Positions 28,869 through 36,412 of a stretch of DNA of 36,412 nt are shown piece after piece. The stretch's first letter is position 1. The number at the start of each line of letters is the position of its first letter. Origin of the DNA: an uncultured beta proteobacterium (lineage in GTDB: Bacteria; Pseudomonadota; Gammaproteobacteria; Burkholderiales; Burkholderiaceae); NCBI GenBank assembly GCA_903900805.1, contig CAIUOP010000046.1, positions 1 to 36,412 on the forward strand. The letters are read 5' to 3'. Both the position numbers and the translations under genes were made by a program. The notes beneath the pieces were generated by a model. That model worked only from the letters and a program-made list of their open reading frames with translations, had not been told where the DNA came from and did no database searches.

Positions 28869-28876
28869 ACCCTAGA
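28859..28876. promoter_or_regulatory. Palindrome between the alaS and tctB promoters, possible operator
   Basis: TCTAGGG-CAAA-CCCTAGA is a perfect 7+7 bp inverted repeat. It covers the -35 of alaS (28863-28868) and touches the proposed -35 of tctB (28873-28878). E. coli AlaRS is known to repress its own gene through a palindrome at its promoter. Whether this is the same kind of site or a binding site for another regulator is unknown. Confidence 0.45.
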
Positions 28877-28903
28877 CAATAGAATCCCTTGGTGCCTTAC
28901 AAT
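28873..28903 (+). promoter_or_regulatory. Putative tctB promoter
   Basis: TAGACA (28873-28878, 5 of 6 matches to TTGACA) and TACAAT (28898-28903, 5 of 6) are separated by 19 bp, slightly long. The start would be near 28910, leaving a leader of about 48 nt with a hairpin just before the ribosome-binding site. Confidence 0.45.
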
Positions 28904-28923
28904 CGCACAAGATCATTAAATAG

Positions 28924-28941
28924 ATCGGCACTAAAGCCGAT
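28924..28941 (+). promoter_or_regulatory. Leader hairpin upstream of the tctB ribosome-binding site
   Basis: ATCGGC (28924-28929) pairs exactly with GCCGAT (28936-28941) around ACTAAA. The hairpin ends 4 nt before AAGGAG (28946-28951) and covers the alternative ATG at 28940. This favours initiation at the TTG at 28958, which has ideal spacing from AAGGAG. Confidence 0.45.
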
Positions 28942-28957
28942 GCATAAGGAGCACAAC

Positions 28958-29419
28958 TTGAAAATTCGTAATCAACGGGATTTCGGGGCAGGGATCATGT
29001 ATGTGGTCATTGGCCTCTTCTTCGCCATCATCGCAAGACAATACCAATATGGCACAGCAGCCAAGATGGGACCTGGCTATTTCCCATTTTGGCTGGGAAT
29101 GGTGATGGTGGCCCTAGGATTACTGGTTTTAGTGAACTCAATGAGTGCAAAAGCAGCCATAGAATCTATTCCAAAATTCAACTGGAAAATCATTGGGCTG
29201 ATCACCGGCTCAATCGTGCTTTATGGTTTGCTCCTACCAAAGATGGGATTTATCGTCGCTGTTTTGGTTCTGGTGATGATTGCTTCTAGCGCTAGCCGCG
29301 AATTCAGTTGGAAGGTAGCGTTAATCAATGCGGTAGTGTTGATCGCCTTTACTTACTCAGTATTTGTATTGGGCCTGAAACTTCAGTTCCCTCTACTACC
29401 ATTCTTCCTACAATCATAA
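28958..29419 (+). CDS. tctB: Tripartite tricarboxylate transporter, small membrane subunit TctB
   Basis: The small membrane subunit of a TctABC-type secondary carboxylate transporter. The 153-residue protein has about four transmembrane helices. Family-like features are an N-terminal KIRNQRDFGAGIMYVVIGLF and YGTAAKMGPGYFPFWLGMVM. I chose a TTG start at 28958: AAGGAG lies 6 nt upstream, and the resulting N terminus matches the usual start of TctB proteins. In-frame upstream starts at 28940 (ATG) and 28889 are possible. tctA follows after 17 bp. The periplasmic binding protein TctC is not adjacent. Confidence 0.88.
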   Translation: MKIRNQRDFGAGIMYVVIGLFFAIIARQYQYGTAAKMGPGYFPFWLGMVMVALGLLVLVNSMSAKAAIESIPKFNWKIIGLITGSIVLYGLLLPKMGFIVAVLVLVMIASSASREFSWKVALINAVVLIAFTYSVFVLGLKLQFPLLPFFLQS

Positions 29420-29436
29420 AACCGGGACACTAAAAA

Positions 29437-30939
29437 ATGGACTTATTTAGCAATCTAGCCCTTGGTTTCGATACAGCATTTACGCTGCAGAACCTCTTGT
29501 ACTGCCTCATCGGCTGCGTGTTAGGAACCCTCATTGGCGTGCTTCCAGGTCTAGGGCCTGTAGCTACGATTGCGATGCTCTTACCAGCAACCTATGCACT
29601 GCCTCCAATTGCCGCCTTGATTATGTTGGCCGGTATTTATTACGGCTCACAGTACGGTGGCTCAACTACTGCCATTTTGCTAAACATCCCAGGAGAAACG
29701 TCCTCGGTGGTGACGGCGATTGATGGTTACCAAATGGCTAAAAATGGTCGTGGCGGCGTTGCATTATTTACTGCGGGTACAGCCTCCTTTTTCGCAGGCT
29801 GTGTAGCGACTTTGGTTTTGGCTGCATTTGCTGCCCCACTCTCACAATTAGCCTTTAAGTTTGGGCCTGCGGAGTACTTCTCGCTTATGGTTCTAGGCTT
29901 AATTGGTGCCGTCGTTTTAGCCTCTGGATCACTGATTAAGGCCATCGGCATGATCATCCTAGGGCTCTTAATGGGCATCATTGGTACTGACGTGAACTCT
30001 GGGGTATCTCGCTATGCGTTTGATGTTCCAGAATTGAGTGACGGCATTGGCTTTGTATCAGTTGCAATGGGTGTTTTTGGTTTCGCTGAAATCATGGGCA
30101 ATCTTGAGAAAAAGGCTGACGACGAGGGCTTCCTCAATAAAGTCACCAGCATGATTCCTAGTAAGAATGACGTTAAACGCATGATTCCTTCGATCCTTCG
30201 TGGCACAACTATTGGATCTATCTTAGGTATTCTGCCGGGCGGTGGTGCGGCTTTGGCGGCTTTTGGTGCCTACTCAGTTGAGAAAAAATCTTCCAAGTAC
30301 AGCCATGAGTTTGGTAAGGGTGCGATTGAAGGTGTTGCTGGTCCAGAATCAGCAAACAATGCTGCTGCACAAACCTCCTTTATTCCATTGCTCACTCTAG
30401 GTATTCCACCAAACGCTGTGATGGCTTTGATGGTGGGTGCGATGACGATTCATAACATTCAACCAGGCCCGCAAGTGATGACCAGTAATCCAGCATTGTT
30501 CTGGGGTCTGATTGCGTCGATGTGGATTGGTAACGTGATGCTTATCGTCTTGAACTTGCCGATGATTGGTATCTGGGTCAAGCTATTAAAGATCCCTTAC
30601 CGCCTTCTCTACCCAGCAATTCTGGTTTTCTGCTGTATTGGTGTGTATACCGTCAATAACACTGTATTTGACGTTTATGTCACCGCAGCTTTTGGCATCA
30701 TTGGTTATGTGTTCTTTAAACTGGGTTGCGAGCCTCCTCCGTTGCTCTTGGGCTTCGTTTTGGGTCCAATGATGGAAGAGAACTTCCGCCGTGCCTTGCT
30801 TCTTTCCCGCGGCGACTTTACAACCTTCCTTACTCGACCACTTTCATTAGGTCTTCTCATTGCAGCAGCGCTAATGATTGTTGTAGTAGCTCTTCCAGCA
30901 GTGAAGAAGAGTCGCCAAGAGGTATTTGTGGAAGACTAA
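29437..30939 (+). CDS. tctA: Tripartite tricarboxylate transporter, large membrane subunit TctA
   Basis: The 500-residue, roughly 12-helix permease subunit that carries substrate with an ion gradient. It contains the two Gly-rich repeats of the family (GVLPGLGPVATIAMLLP near residue 40 and GILPGGGAALAAFGAYSVEK near 270), GIYYGSQYGGSTTAILLNIP, and GPESANNAAAQTSFIPLLTL. It pairs with the upstream tctB. Substrates of this family include citrate and other carboxylates, and specificity comes from the binding protein, which must be encoded elsewhere. A strong terminator follows. Confidence 0.95.
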   Translation: MDLFSNLALGFDTAFTLQNLLYCLIGCVLGTLIGVLPGLGPVATIAMLLPATYALPPIAALIMLAGIYYGSQYGGSTTAILLNIPGETSSVVTAIDGYQMAKNGRGGVALFTAGTASFFAGCVATLVLAAFAAPLSQLAFKFGPAEYFSLMVLGLIGAVVLASGSLIKAIGMIILGLLMGIIGTDVNSGVSRYAFDVPELSDGIGFVSVAMGVFGFAEIMGNLEKKADDEGFLNKVTSMIPSKNDVKRMIPSILRGTTIGSILGILPGGGAALAAFGAYSVEKKSSKYSHEFGKGAIEGVAGPESANNAAAQTSFIPLLTLGIPPNAVMALMVGAMTIHNIQPGPQVMTSNPALFWGLIASMWIGNVMLIVLNLPMIGIWVKLLKIPYRLLYPAILVFCCIGVYTVNNTVFDVYVTAAFGIIGYVFFKLGCEPPPLLLGFVLGPMMEENFRRALLLSRGDFTTFLTRPLSLGLLIAAALMIVVVALPAVKKSRQEVFVED

Positions 30940-30963
30940 TTCTCTCCCGTTTCCGTAGAAACG

Positions 30964-30993
30964 AGCCCGCAGCAGTTTGCGGGCTTTTTCTTT
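30964..30993 (+). terminator. Intrinsic terminator after tctA
   Basis: AGCCCGCA (30964-30971) and TGCGGGCT (30978-30985) form a perfect 8-bp GC-rich stem with a 6-nt loop, followed by TTTTCTTT. It closes the tctBA transcript. The glnS -10 box begins about 20 bp after the U-tract. Confidence 0.9.
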
Positions 30994-31012
30994 ATGGGTC
31001 AGACGTTTTCTC

Positions 31013-31018
31013 TACAAT
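31013..31018 (+). promoter_or_regulatory. Putative glnS -10 box, 6 nt from the start codon
   Basis: TACAAT (5 of 6) is followed by GAGGCT and the glnS ATG at 31025, so transcription would begin at about the start codon. The possible -35 region overlaps the terminator's T-rich tail and matches poorly. GAGG is only 2 nt from the ATG, too close for a normal Shine-Dalgarno. Confidence 0.45.
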
Positions 31019-31024
31019 GAGGCT

Positions 31025-32797
31025 ATGTCAGAAGATAGCAAACCCTCTAAAGCAAATGCTGGTGCCGTAGCCGAGCCCTCTAACTTCTTACGTCAGATCA
31101 TTGATCATGACTTAGCCAGCGGAGCATTTGCCAAGCGAACCAACTTAGCTGGTGAGGCAATTCCATCAATCATTACCCGTTTTCCGCCTGAGCCTAATGG
31201 TTACTTGCACATTGGCCATGCTAAAAGTATTTGCTTGAACTTTGGCTTAGCTGCTGACTACAACAATCAGCCTGGTGGCGCGCGTTGCAATATGCGCCTT
31301 GATGACACCAACCCCGTCAAAGAAGATATTGAATACGCAGAAAGTATTTTGGATGCAGTCAAATGGCTTGGGTTTGATTGGGGTGCCAACCTTTATCATG
31401 CCAGCGACTACTTTGATCGTCTCTATGAGTTTGCACAAATTCTGATTCAGAATGGCAAGGCTTATGTTGATAGCCAGAGTGCTGATGACATTCACACTAA
31501 TCGCGGTAACTTTGGTCAGGCAGGAAAAAATAGCCCTTACCGTGAGCGCAGCCCAGAGGAAAATCTTGCTCTCTTTCGGGAAATGCGGGATGGGAAGTTC
31601 AAGGATGGTGAGCATGTTCTGCGCCTCAAGATCGATATGGCGCACCCTAATATCGTGATGCGCGACCCAGTGGTTTACCGTATTCGTCATACTGATCACC
31701 ATCGAACAGGCAGTAAGTGGTGTATCTATCCCTTATATGACTTCACACATTGCATCTCCGATGCGCTAGAGAGTGTCTCCCACTCGATCTGTACGCTTGA
31801 GTTTGAAAATAATCGCCCTCTTTATGACTGGATCATCAACTCACTTAAAGAGCTGGGCGTCTTTAAAGACCCGGTACCACATCAGTATGAGTTTGCACGT
31901 TTAAATTTGACTTACACCATCACCAGCAAGCGTAAGTTATTGCAACTTGTTGAAGAAAAACATGTCGAAGGTTGGGATGATCCTCGCATGCCAACCATTG
32001 TGGGCATCCGTCGTCGTGGTTATACCCCTGAAAGCATTCGTTTATTTTGTGAGCGTATTGGAGTCTCTAAAGCCGATAGCTGGATTGATATGAGCACTCT
32101 TGATCAAGCCCTGCGTGATGATCTGGAAGCAAGAGCGCCTCGCGCCACAGCTGTGCTGAAACCACTCAAGCTGGTCATTCAGAACTTTGATGCTTCCACC
32201 AAAGAACCTTGCTCCGCTCCACGTCACCCACAACATCCTGAATGGGGTAATCGCGACTTTCATTTCACACGCGAGTTATGGATTGAGGCAGATGACTTCA
32301 TGACCGAACCAAGTAAAGGTTTCTTTAGATTATTCCCGCCAACTGGAGATCAGCCTGGCAGTCGCGTCCGTCTTCGCCATGGTTTTGTGATTGAATGCAC
32401 TGGATTTGAGACTGATGCTGCTGGCAATGTTACACAGGTAAATGCAAACTACTTCCCTGATAGTAAGAGTGGCACTCCTGGCTCTAATAACTATAAGGTG
32501 AAGGGCAATATTCACTGGATTAGCGCTGCCGAGGCAATTCCTAGTGAAGTCCGTTTATATGATCACCTCTTTAGCGACCCGCATCCTGATAGCGGTGATA
32601 AGAATTTCTTGGATACGATTAACCCTCACTCCAAGCAAACCATTACTGCCTATCTTGAGCCTTGTATGAGAGAAGCTAAACCGGAAGAGCATTTTCAATT
32701 TGAGCGTCATGGCTACTTCATCGCTGATGCATCTGATTCCAAACCTGGCAAGCCAGTATTTAACCGTACAGTTGGCCTTAAGGATTCTTGGAAATAG
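31025..32797 (+). CDS. glnS: Glutaminyl-tRNA synthetase
   Basis: A class Ic synthetase that charges tRNA-Gln directly. The 590-residue protein has the HIGH motif RFPPEPNGYLHIGHAKSICLN, read here as PPEPNGYLHIGHAKS, and RLDDTNPVKEDIEY. It also has the tRNA/active-site segment YPLYDFTHCISDALE, the KMSKS-equivalent ITSKRKL, and the C-terminal anticodon-binding beta barrels. Class and length match E. coli GlnRS (554 residues) with a short N-terminal extension. The frame is open upstream to 30977, but that would run through the tctA terminator, so the ATG at 31025 is preferred. Its 3' end overlaps the convergent epimerase gene by 20 bp. Confidence 0.96.
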   Translation: MSEDSKPSKANAGAVAEPSNFLRQIIDHDLASGAFAKRTNLAGEAIPSIITRFPPEPNGYLHIGHAKSICLNFGLAADYNNQPGGARCNMRLDDTNPVKEDIEYAESILDAVKWLGFDWGANLYHASDYFDRLYEFAQILIQNGKAYVDSQSADDIHTNRGNFGQAGKNSPYRERSPEENLALFREMRDGKFKDGEHVLRLKIDMAHPNIVMRDPVVYRIRHTDHHRTGSKWCIYPLYDFTHCISDALESVSHSICTLEFENNRPLYDWIINSLKELGVFKDPVPHQYEFARLNLTYTITSKRKLLQLVEEKHVEGWDDPRMPTIVGIRRRGYTPESIRLFCERIGVSKADSWIDMSTLDQALRDDLEARAPRATAVLKPLKLVIQNFDASTKEPCSAPRHPQHPEWGNRDFHFTRELWIEADDFMTEPSKGFFRLFPPTGDQPGSRVRLRHGFVIECTGFETDAAGNVTQVNANYFPDSKSGTPGSNNYKVKGNIHWISAAEAIPSEVRLYDHLFSDPHPDSGDKNFLDTINPHSKQTITAYLEPCMREAKPEEHFQFERHGYFIADASDSKPGKPVFNRTVGLKDSWK

Positions 32798-33674
32798 TAT
32801 TCAGAAAATGGGCCACGCTCGGATAACGTAGTGGCGTTTTCAATTCATGTAGGCGGGTGTTCGTTACTCTTCTAGACTCACGCATAAACGACCACAGCAT
32901 TGGACTCACCATTTTTTGCAACTGTTCTGCAGGCATTCTAGGCGGTCGATCTAGACCAAAAGCATCGGCTACTTCATCAAAGTAATCCCCCATTTTGGCT
33001 TCGCCACCATCGCAGGTGTTGATCACTCGCTGAGGCTTGCCGTGATATACCGCTGCACAAACTAACCTTGCCAAATCATCGCTATGAATGTGATTTGAGT
33101 ACGCATCTTCCTCAGGTCGTAGTGCTGGAGTTTGAGACTGCAAACGCTCTAGGGGCAGACGGTCCGCCGCATAAATACCAGGCACACGCAAAATAGTTAA
33201 AGCCACCCCATGAGCAGGTGCCCACAAGCGCAAGGCAAGCTCAGCATCCACCCTTCTGCGAGCGCGCTCACTCTGAGGACTGACTGGGGTGCTCTCGCTG
33301 ACTTTGGCGCCCTGGTGATCGCCGTAGACGCCTGTAGTGCTGATGTAGATCAAGCGCCTGACGGCTTGGGATCCTTGGGCTAAAATTCGGATTAGGTTGC
33401 GGGTTCGGCAATCACGACTTCCCTCATTTTGGGGTGGCGCCAAATGAATCACGGTTTGAGCTAAACCGGATAGGCGCCATAAAGATTCTGGCTGGTCCAG
33501 ATTGCCTAAAATGGGAGTCGCGCCAACCTCCCTCAACTCCTGAAAGCGATTCTTGGAGGTAGTTAAGGCAAAAACTCGATGACTACGGGAAAGCTGCTTT
33601 GCTACCCGAAGACCAATGTCACCGCAGCCAATAATCAGGATTGAAGGTTTACCAAAAGATTGCATAAGTAACAT
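32778..33674 (-). CDS. NAD(P)-dependent epimerase/SDR family protein (YeeZ-like)
   Basis: A 298-residue extended short-chain dehydrogenase-type protein. The Rossmann motif ILIIGCGDIGLRVAKQL is at the N terminus. LIYISTTGVYGDHQG carries the Ser and Tyr expected at the active site. ILRVPGIYAADRLPLERL follows in the substrate half. The YxxxK lysine is not evident, since the Tyr is followed by GDHQGAK, so catalysis is uncertain. It resembles the YeeZ group, whose function is not settled. The start may be the ATG at 33674 or the one at 33665. It is divergent from the ferredoxin reductase across 27 bp. Confidence 0.82.
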   Translation of the reverse strand: MLLMQSFGKPSILIIGCGDIGLRVAKQLSRSHRVFALTTSKNRFQELREVGATPILGNLDQPESLWRLSGLAQTVIHLAPPQNEGSRDCRTRNLIRILAQGSQAVRRLIYISTTGVYGDHQGAKVSESTPVSPQSERARRRVDAELALRLWAPAHGVALTILRVPGIYAADRLPLERLQSQTPALRPEEDAYSNHIHSDDLARLVCAAVYHGKPQRVINTCDGGEAKMGDYFDEVADAFGLDRPPRMPAEQLQKMVSPMLWSFMRESRRVTNTRLHELKTPLRYPSVAHFLNTISKNP

Positions 33675-33701
33675 CGTAATGATTTATTGAAAGGAATGAG
33701 A

Positions 33702-34742
33702 GTGTCTTATCAAGTCACGCTCAAAAAGAGCGGCAAACAATTTACTGTTAACCAGGATGAAACCCTCCTGGAAGCTGCGCTACGTCAAGGCATTAATTTA
33801 CCTTATGGCTGTAAAAATGGTGCCTGCGGCTCCTGCAAAGGGAAAGTGGTAGAAGGTCAGGTGACCCATGGCCAACATAGCGAGAGCGCCTTGAGTAAAG
33901 CTGATGAGACCACTGGCAGTGCTTTATTTTGTTGCGCCCACCCCCATTCCGATCTACTGATTGAGGCACGGGAGGTTCAGGGCGCTGGCGATATTGCGAT
34001 TCGGAAAGTACCTTGCCGAGTGAACGTTATTGAGAGGCCAAGCAGCGATGTTGCAATCCTGAAATTACAGTTGCCGGCTGCTGAACGTTTTCAATTTCTG
34101 GCGGGTCAATATCTAGAGTTTCTACTCAAAGATGGTCAGCGTCGCGCCTACTCGATTGCGAATGCACCAGATCAAGAAGGTCCGCTTGAGTTACACATTC
34201 GCCATTTGCCTGGCGGCCTATTTACTGATTTTGTCTTTGGAGCTACAAACCCCGCACTCAAAGAGAAAGATATTCTGCGATTTGAGGGGCCTATGGGCAG
34301 CTTCTTTCTGAGAGAAGACTCTAAAAAGCCCATTATTTTTGTTGCAGCTGGCACGGGCTTAGCCCCAATTAAATCGATCATCGAACAAATGCAGGCCAAA
34401 AAGATTCATAGGCCAATGGAGCTCTACTGGGGTGGGCGCCGGCCAAGCGATCTCTATCTAGATAATTTATGCAAGATCTGGCAAAAAGATATTCCCAACT
34501 TTAAGTACATTCCAGTCGTCTCCGATGCCCTAGCGGAAGATGCTTGGGCCGGCAGAACTGGCTTTGTCCACCAGGCCGTGATGGCTGACCATCCTAATAT
34601 GAAGAACCTTCAGATCTATGCCTGTGGCGCGCCAGTGATGGTGAATGCAGCACGAGATGACTTTTCGTCAAAATGTCATCTACCTGAGGAAGAATTCTTT
34701 GCAGACTCCTTTACCAGCGCCGCAGATTTAGCAACTAACTAA
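33702..34742 (+). CDS. Ferredoxin-type NAD(P)H oxidoreductase (CDP-6-deoxy-delta-3,4-glucoseen reductase-like)
   Basis: A 346-residue electron-transfer fusion. An N-terminal plant-type [2Fe-2S] ferredoxin has C37-x4-C42-x2-C45 (GCKNGACGSCKGK) and a fourth Cys at 77 or 78. An FAD domain has RRAYSIANAP, and an NAD(P) domain has VAAGTGLAPIKSIIEQM and YACGAPVMVNAAR. Such proteins feed electrons to oxygenases or deoxysugar dehydrases. The common database name for Burkholderiales members is CDP-6-deoxy-delta-3,4-glucoseen reductase, but no deoxysugar genes are near. I chose the GTG at 33702 because AAAGGA lies 6 nt upstream and the protein then starts MSYQVTLKKSGKQF. The ATG at 33696 abuts that site. 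Confidence 0.9.
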   Translation: MSYQVTLKKSGKQFTVNQDETLLEAALRQGINLPYGCKNGACGSCKGKVVEGQVTHGQHSESALSKADETTGSALFCCAHPHSDLLIEAREVQGAGDIAIRKVPCRVNVIERPSSDVAILKLQLPAAERFQFLAGQYLEFLLKDGQRRAYSIANAPDQEGPLELHIRHLPGGLFTDFVFGATNPALKEKDILRFEGPMGSFFLREDSKKPIIFVAAGTGLAPIKSIIEQMQAKKIHRPMELYWGGRRPSDLYLDNLCKIWQKDIPNFKYIPVVSDALAEDAWAGRTGFVHQAVMADHPNMKNLQIYACGAPVMVNAARDDFSSKCHLPEEEFFADSFTSAADLATN

Positions 34743-34798
34743 ACTCCAATAAAGTTAGATAATAGAAACTTCATTAGCCCCATTTACGTAAATCGAGT

Positions 34799-35992
34799 AT
34801 GAATAAGCCAGCTCAAGTGATCGATACCCATTCAGTGATGTTCATCACCAAACGCCCAGAAGTCATTATGGTCGAAGGTAAAGGCTCATGGATAACAGAT
34901 AACAATGGCAAGCGTTATTTAGACTTCTTGCAAGGTTGGGCTGTCAATTGCTTAGGCCACAGCAATCCTGGAATGGTTGCAGCACTTAATGCGCAAGCAA
35001 AAAAAATAATTAACCCAAGCCCTGCTTTTTATAACGAGCCCATGATTGGCTTATCCAATCTACTCACAGCAAATAGTTGCTTTGACAAAGTCTTTTTTGC
35101 TAACAGCGGTGCAGAAGCAAATGAAGGTGCAATTAAACTCGCTCGCAAGTGGGGCCAGATCAATAAAAATGGTGCTTTTGAAATCATTACTTTTGAGCAC
35201 AGCTTTCATGGCCGCACATTAGCTACGATGAGCGCCTCTGGAAAACCTGGCTGGGAGACGATGTTTGCTCCACAAGTTGCTGGCTTTCCAAAGGCGGAGT
35301 TAAATGATTTAGAGTCCGTCAAAAAACTGGTGACTGATAAAACCGTTGCGGTAATGATTGAGCCTATTCAAGGTGAAGGTGGTGTGATACCTACTACCAA
35401 AGAATTTATGCATGAACTGCGTAAGTTCACTAGAGAAAACAATATTCTACTAATCGCTGATGAAGTACAGGCTGGGTGCGGCCGCACTGGCACCCTCTTT
35501 GCTTATCAGCATTACGGAATTGAGCCAGACATCATGACCTTAGGTAAGGGCATTGGTGGTGGCGTTCCCTTGGCAGCCCTCATGGCAACGAATGCAGTAG
35601 CTTGCTTTGTACCGGGAGATCAAGGTGGCACCTATAACGGCAACCCACTCATGACCGCTGTAGGTACTAGCGTTATCGAACAATTATTAGCGCCAGGATT
35701 TTTGGATAGCGTCAAAGCCAAAGGTGAATTACTTAAATCAGAACTACTCAAGCTATCGGCAGAATTTAATCTCGAGGGTGAGCGCGGTGAAGGTTTATTG
35801 CGCGCTCTCATGCTTGGTAAAGATGTTGGTGGAAAGTTAGTTGATCTTGCCCGTGAGCGCAATCCTGAGGGGCTGCTGATTAATTCACCAAGACCAAACC
35901 TATTGCGCTTTATGCCGGCTCTCAATGTGAGTGACGATGAAATTCGTCAGATGGCCAATATGCTGCGTGAGCTACTGAAGCAGGTAAATTAA
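34799..35992 (+). CDS. argD: Acetylornithine aminotransferase-type class III aminotransferase
   Basis: A 397-residue PLP enzyme converting N-acetylglutamate semialdehyde to N-acetylornithine in arginine synthesis; related enzymes also act on succinyl-diaminopimelate. Motifs: [35 protein letters not shown] for phosphate binding, [17 protein letters not shown], the Asp of [15 protein letters not shown], and the Schiff-base lysine K250 in [15 protein letters not shown]. The length fits ArgD, and substrate choice among close relatives (ornithine or GABA aminotransferases) is inferred. No Shine-Dalgarno is clear; a GATAAT box at 34757-34762 could be its -10. It converges on ispH. Confidence 0.88.
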   Translation: MNKPAQVIDTHSVMFITKRPEVIMVEGKGSWITDNNGKRYLDFLQGWAVNCLGHSNPGMVAALNAQAKKIINPSPAFYNEPMIGLSNLLTANSCFDKVFFANSGAEANEGAIKLARKWGQINKNGAFEIITFEHSFHGRTLATMSASGKPGWETMFAPQVAGFPKAELNDLESVKKLVTDKTVAVMIEPIQGEGGVIPTTKEFMHELRKFTRENNILLIADEVQAGCGRTGTLFAYQHYGIEPDIMTLGKGIGGGVPLAALMATNAVACFVPGDQGGTYNGNPLMTAVGTSVIEQLLAPGFLDSVKAKGELLKSELLKLSAEFNLEGERGEGLLRALMLGKDVGGKLVDLARERNPEGLLINSPRPNLLRFMPALNVSDDEIRQMANMLRELLKQVN

Positions 35993-36041
35993 GCTTTTGA
36001 TGTTTGCTTGTCCTGCTCTACTAACTAAAAAATTCAATCCC

Positions 36042-36412
36042 TCAGCCAACTAAATTTTTAGGTAGTGAGAATGTCACGTCTTCTACTACGCCATCTAAGG
36101 CGCGCACATGGCGTGGTCCAAACTCCAAAATACGTGCCACGATCGATTGAGCTAAGCTCTCCGGCGCAGACGCCCCAGCAGTCAAGCCAATGCGCTTTTT
36201 GCCAACAAACCACTCTGGCTTAAGTTGCTCAGGGGCATCCACCATGTAAGAGGGAACGCCCAATTTTTCTGATAATTCACGCAGGCGATTGGAGTTCGAA
36301 CTGGCCGCACTTCCCACCACAATGACCACCTCTACTTGAGGTGCCATAAATTTCACAGCATCTTGGCGATTCTGAGTGGCATAACAAATATCTTGCTTAC
36401 GTGGTTGGACAA
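36042..36412 (-). CDS. ispH: 4-hydroxy-3-methylbut-2-enyl diphosphate reductase, C-terminal part (cut by window)
   Basis: The last step of the MEP pathway, making IPP and DMAPP with a [4Fe-4S] cluster. Only about 123 C-terminal codons lie in the window, and the frame stays open through 36412. It contains DICYATQNRQDAVKF, whose Cys is the third cluster ligand, GSAASSNSNRLREL, and LTAGASAPESL with residues of the diphosphate pocket. The C terminus VEDVTFSLPKNLVG is typical. The gene is presumably intact beyond the edge. It supplies the same pathway as dxs and ispA, 26 kb away. Confidence 0.95.
   Translation of the reverse strand, partial: VQPRKQDICYATQNRQDAVKFMAPQVEVVIVVGSAASSNSNRLRELSEKLGVPSYMVDAPEQLKPEWFVGKKRIGLTAGASAPESLAQSIVARILEFGPRHVRALDGVVEDVTFSLPKNLVG

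Noticed and set aside
30977..31024. N-terminal extension of glnS
   Set aside because: It would be encoded by the terminator hairpin and U-tract of tctA; the ATG at 31025 suits GlnRS better.
36025..36061. Bidirectional terminator between argD and ispH
   Set aside because: The possible stem CTAAAAA/TTTTTAG is AT-only with a loop over 20 nt; too weak to annotate.

Overview
This window looks like a core-genome stretch of a betaproteobacterium of the order Burkholderiales with modest GC, most like Polynucleobacter or a close relative. The grounds are: a very long RpoD with a Lys/Ala/Pro-rich N-terminal extension; the rpsU-yqeY-dnaG-rpoD order divergent from tsaD; the order Rieske oxygenase / xseB-ispA-dxs-folE2; a BPSS1780-type membrane protein beside a type II ThrB; and a TctBA transporter pair. 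Almost all DNA is coding, in short operons of housekeeping genes. The genus is an inference from gene order and protein character, not a database match.

Layout. 1-300: no protein gene. It holds two copies of the 5' half of a CAU-anticodon tRNA on the minus strand. The copy at the left edge is followed, directly after the anticodon, by sequence that folds as the P1 helix of a group I intron and then runs off the window. The second copy is an orphan half. Between them lie 'ACACACC' repeats resembling integrase arm sites. 301-5715 (minus): the macromolecular synthesis operon rpsU-yqeY-dnaG-rpoD, with a terminator after rpsU. 5793-6872 (plus): tsaD. 6880-10778 (minus): xseB-ispA-dxs-folE2, making isoprenoid precursors, farnesyl-PP and folate precursor. 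10940-12925 (plus): an orphan Rieske oxygenase and a mercaptopyruvate-type sulfurtransferase. 12940-17454 (minus): polA, an exported dienelactone hydrolase-like protein and a ZIP metal transporter. 17537-19721 (plus): a small exported DUF2782-like protein, homoserine kinase II and a BPSS1780-like membrane protein. 19742-22105 (minus): uvrD. 22130-25941 (plus): valS, galU. 25969-28832 (minus): alaS and a TusA-like protein. 28958-30939 (plus): tctB-tctA. 31025-32797 (plus): glnS. 32778-33674 (minus): an SDR/epimerase. 33702-35992 (plus): a ferredoxin-NAD(P)H reductase fusion and an acetylornithine-type aminotransferase. 36042-36412 (minus): the 3' part of ispH, cut by the window edge.

How the genes work together. 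The window concentrates information processing: primase, major sigma factor, ribosomal protein S21, Pol I, UvrD, three aminoacyl-tRNA synthetases and the tRNA t6A enzyme TsaD. It also carries two parts of the MEP isoprenoid pathway (dxs, ispH) with ispA. Three synthetase genes (valS, alaS, glnS) and uvrD have a sigma70 -10-like hexamer 6-9 bp upstream of the start codon and no well-placed Shine-Dalgarno, so leaderless mRNAs are plausible. The most unusual part is the tRNA/intron/repeat region at the left edge.
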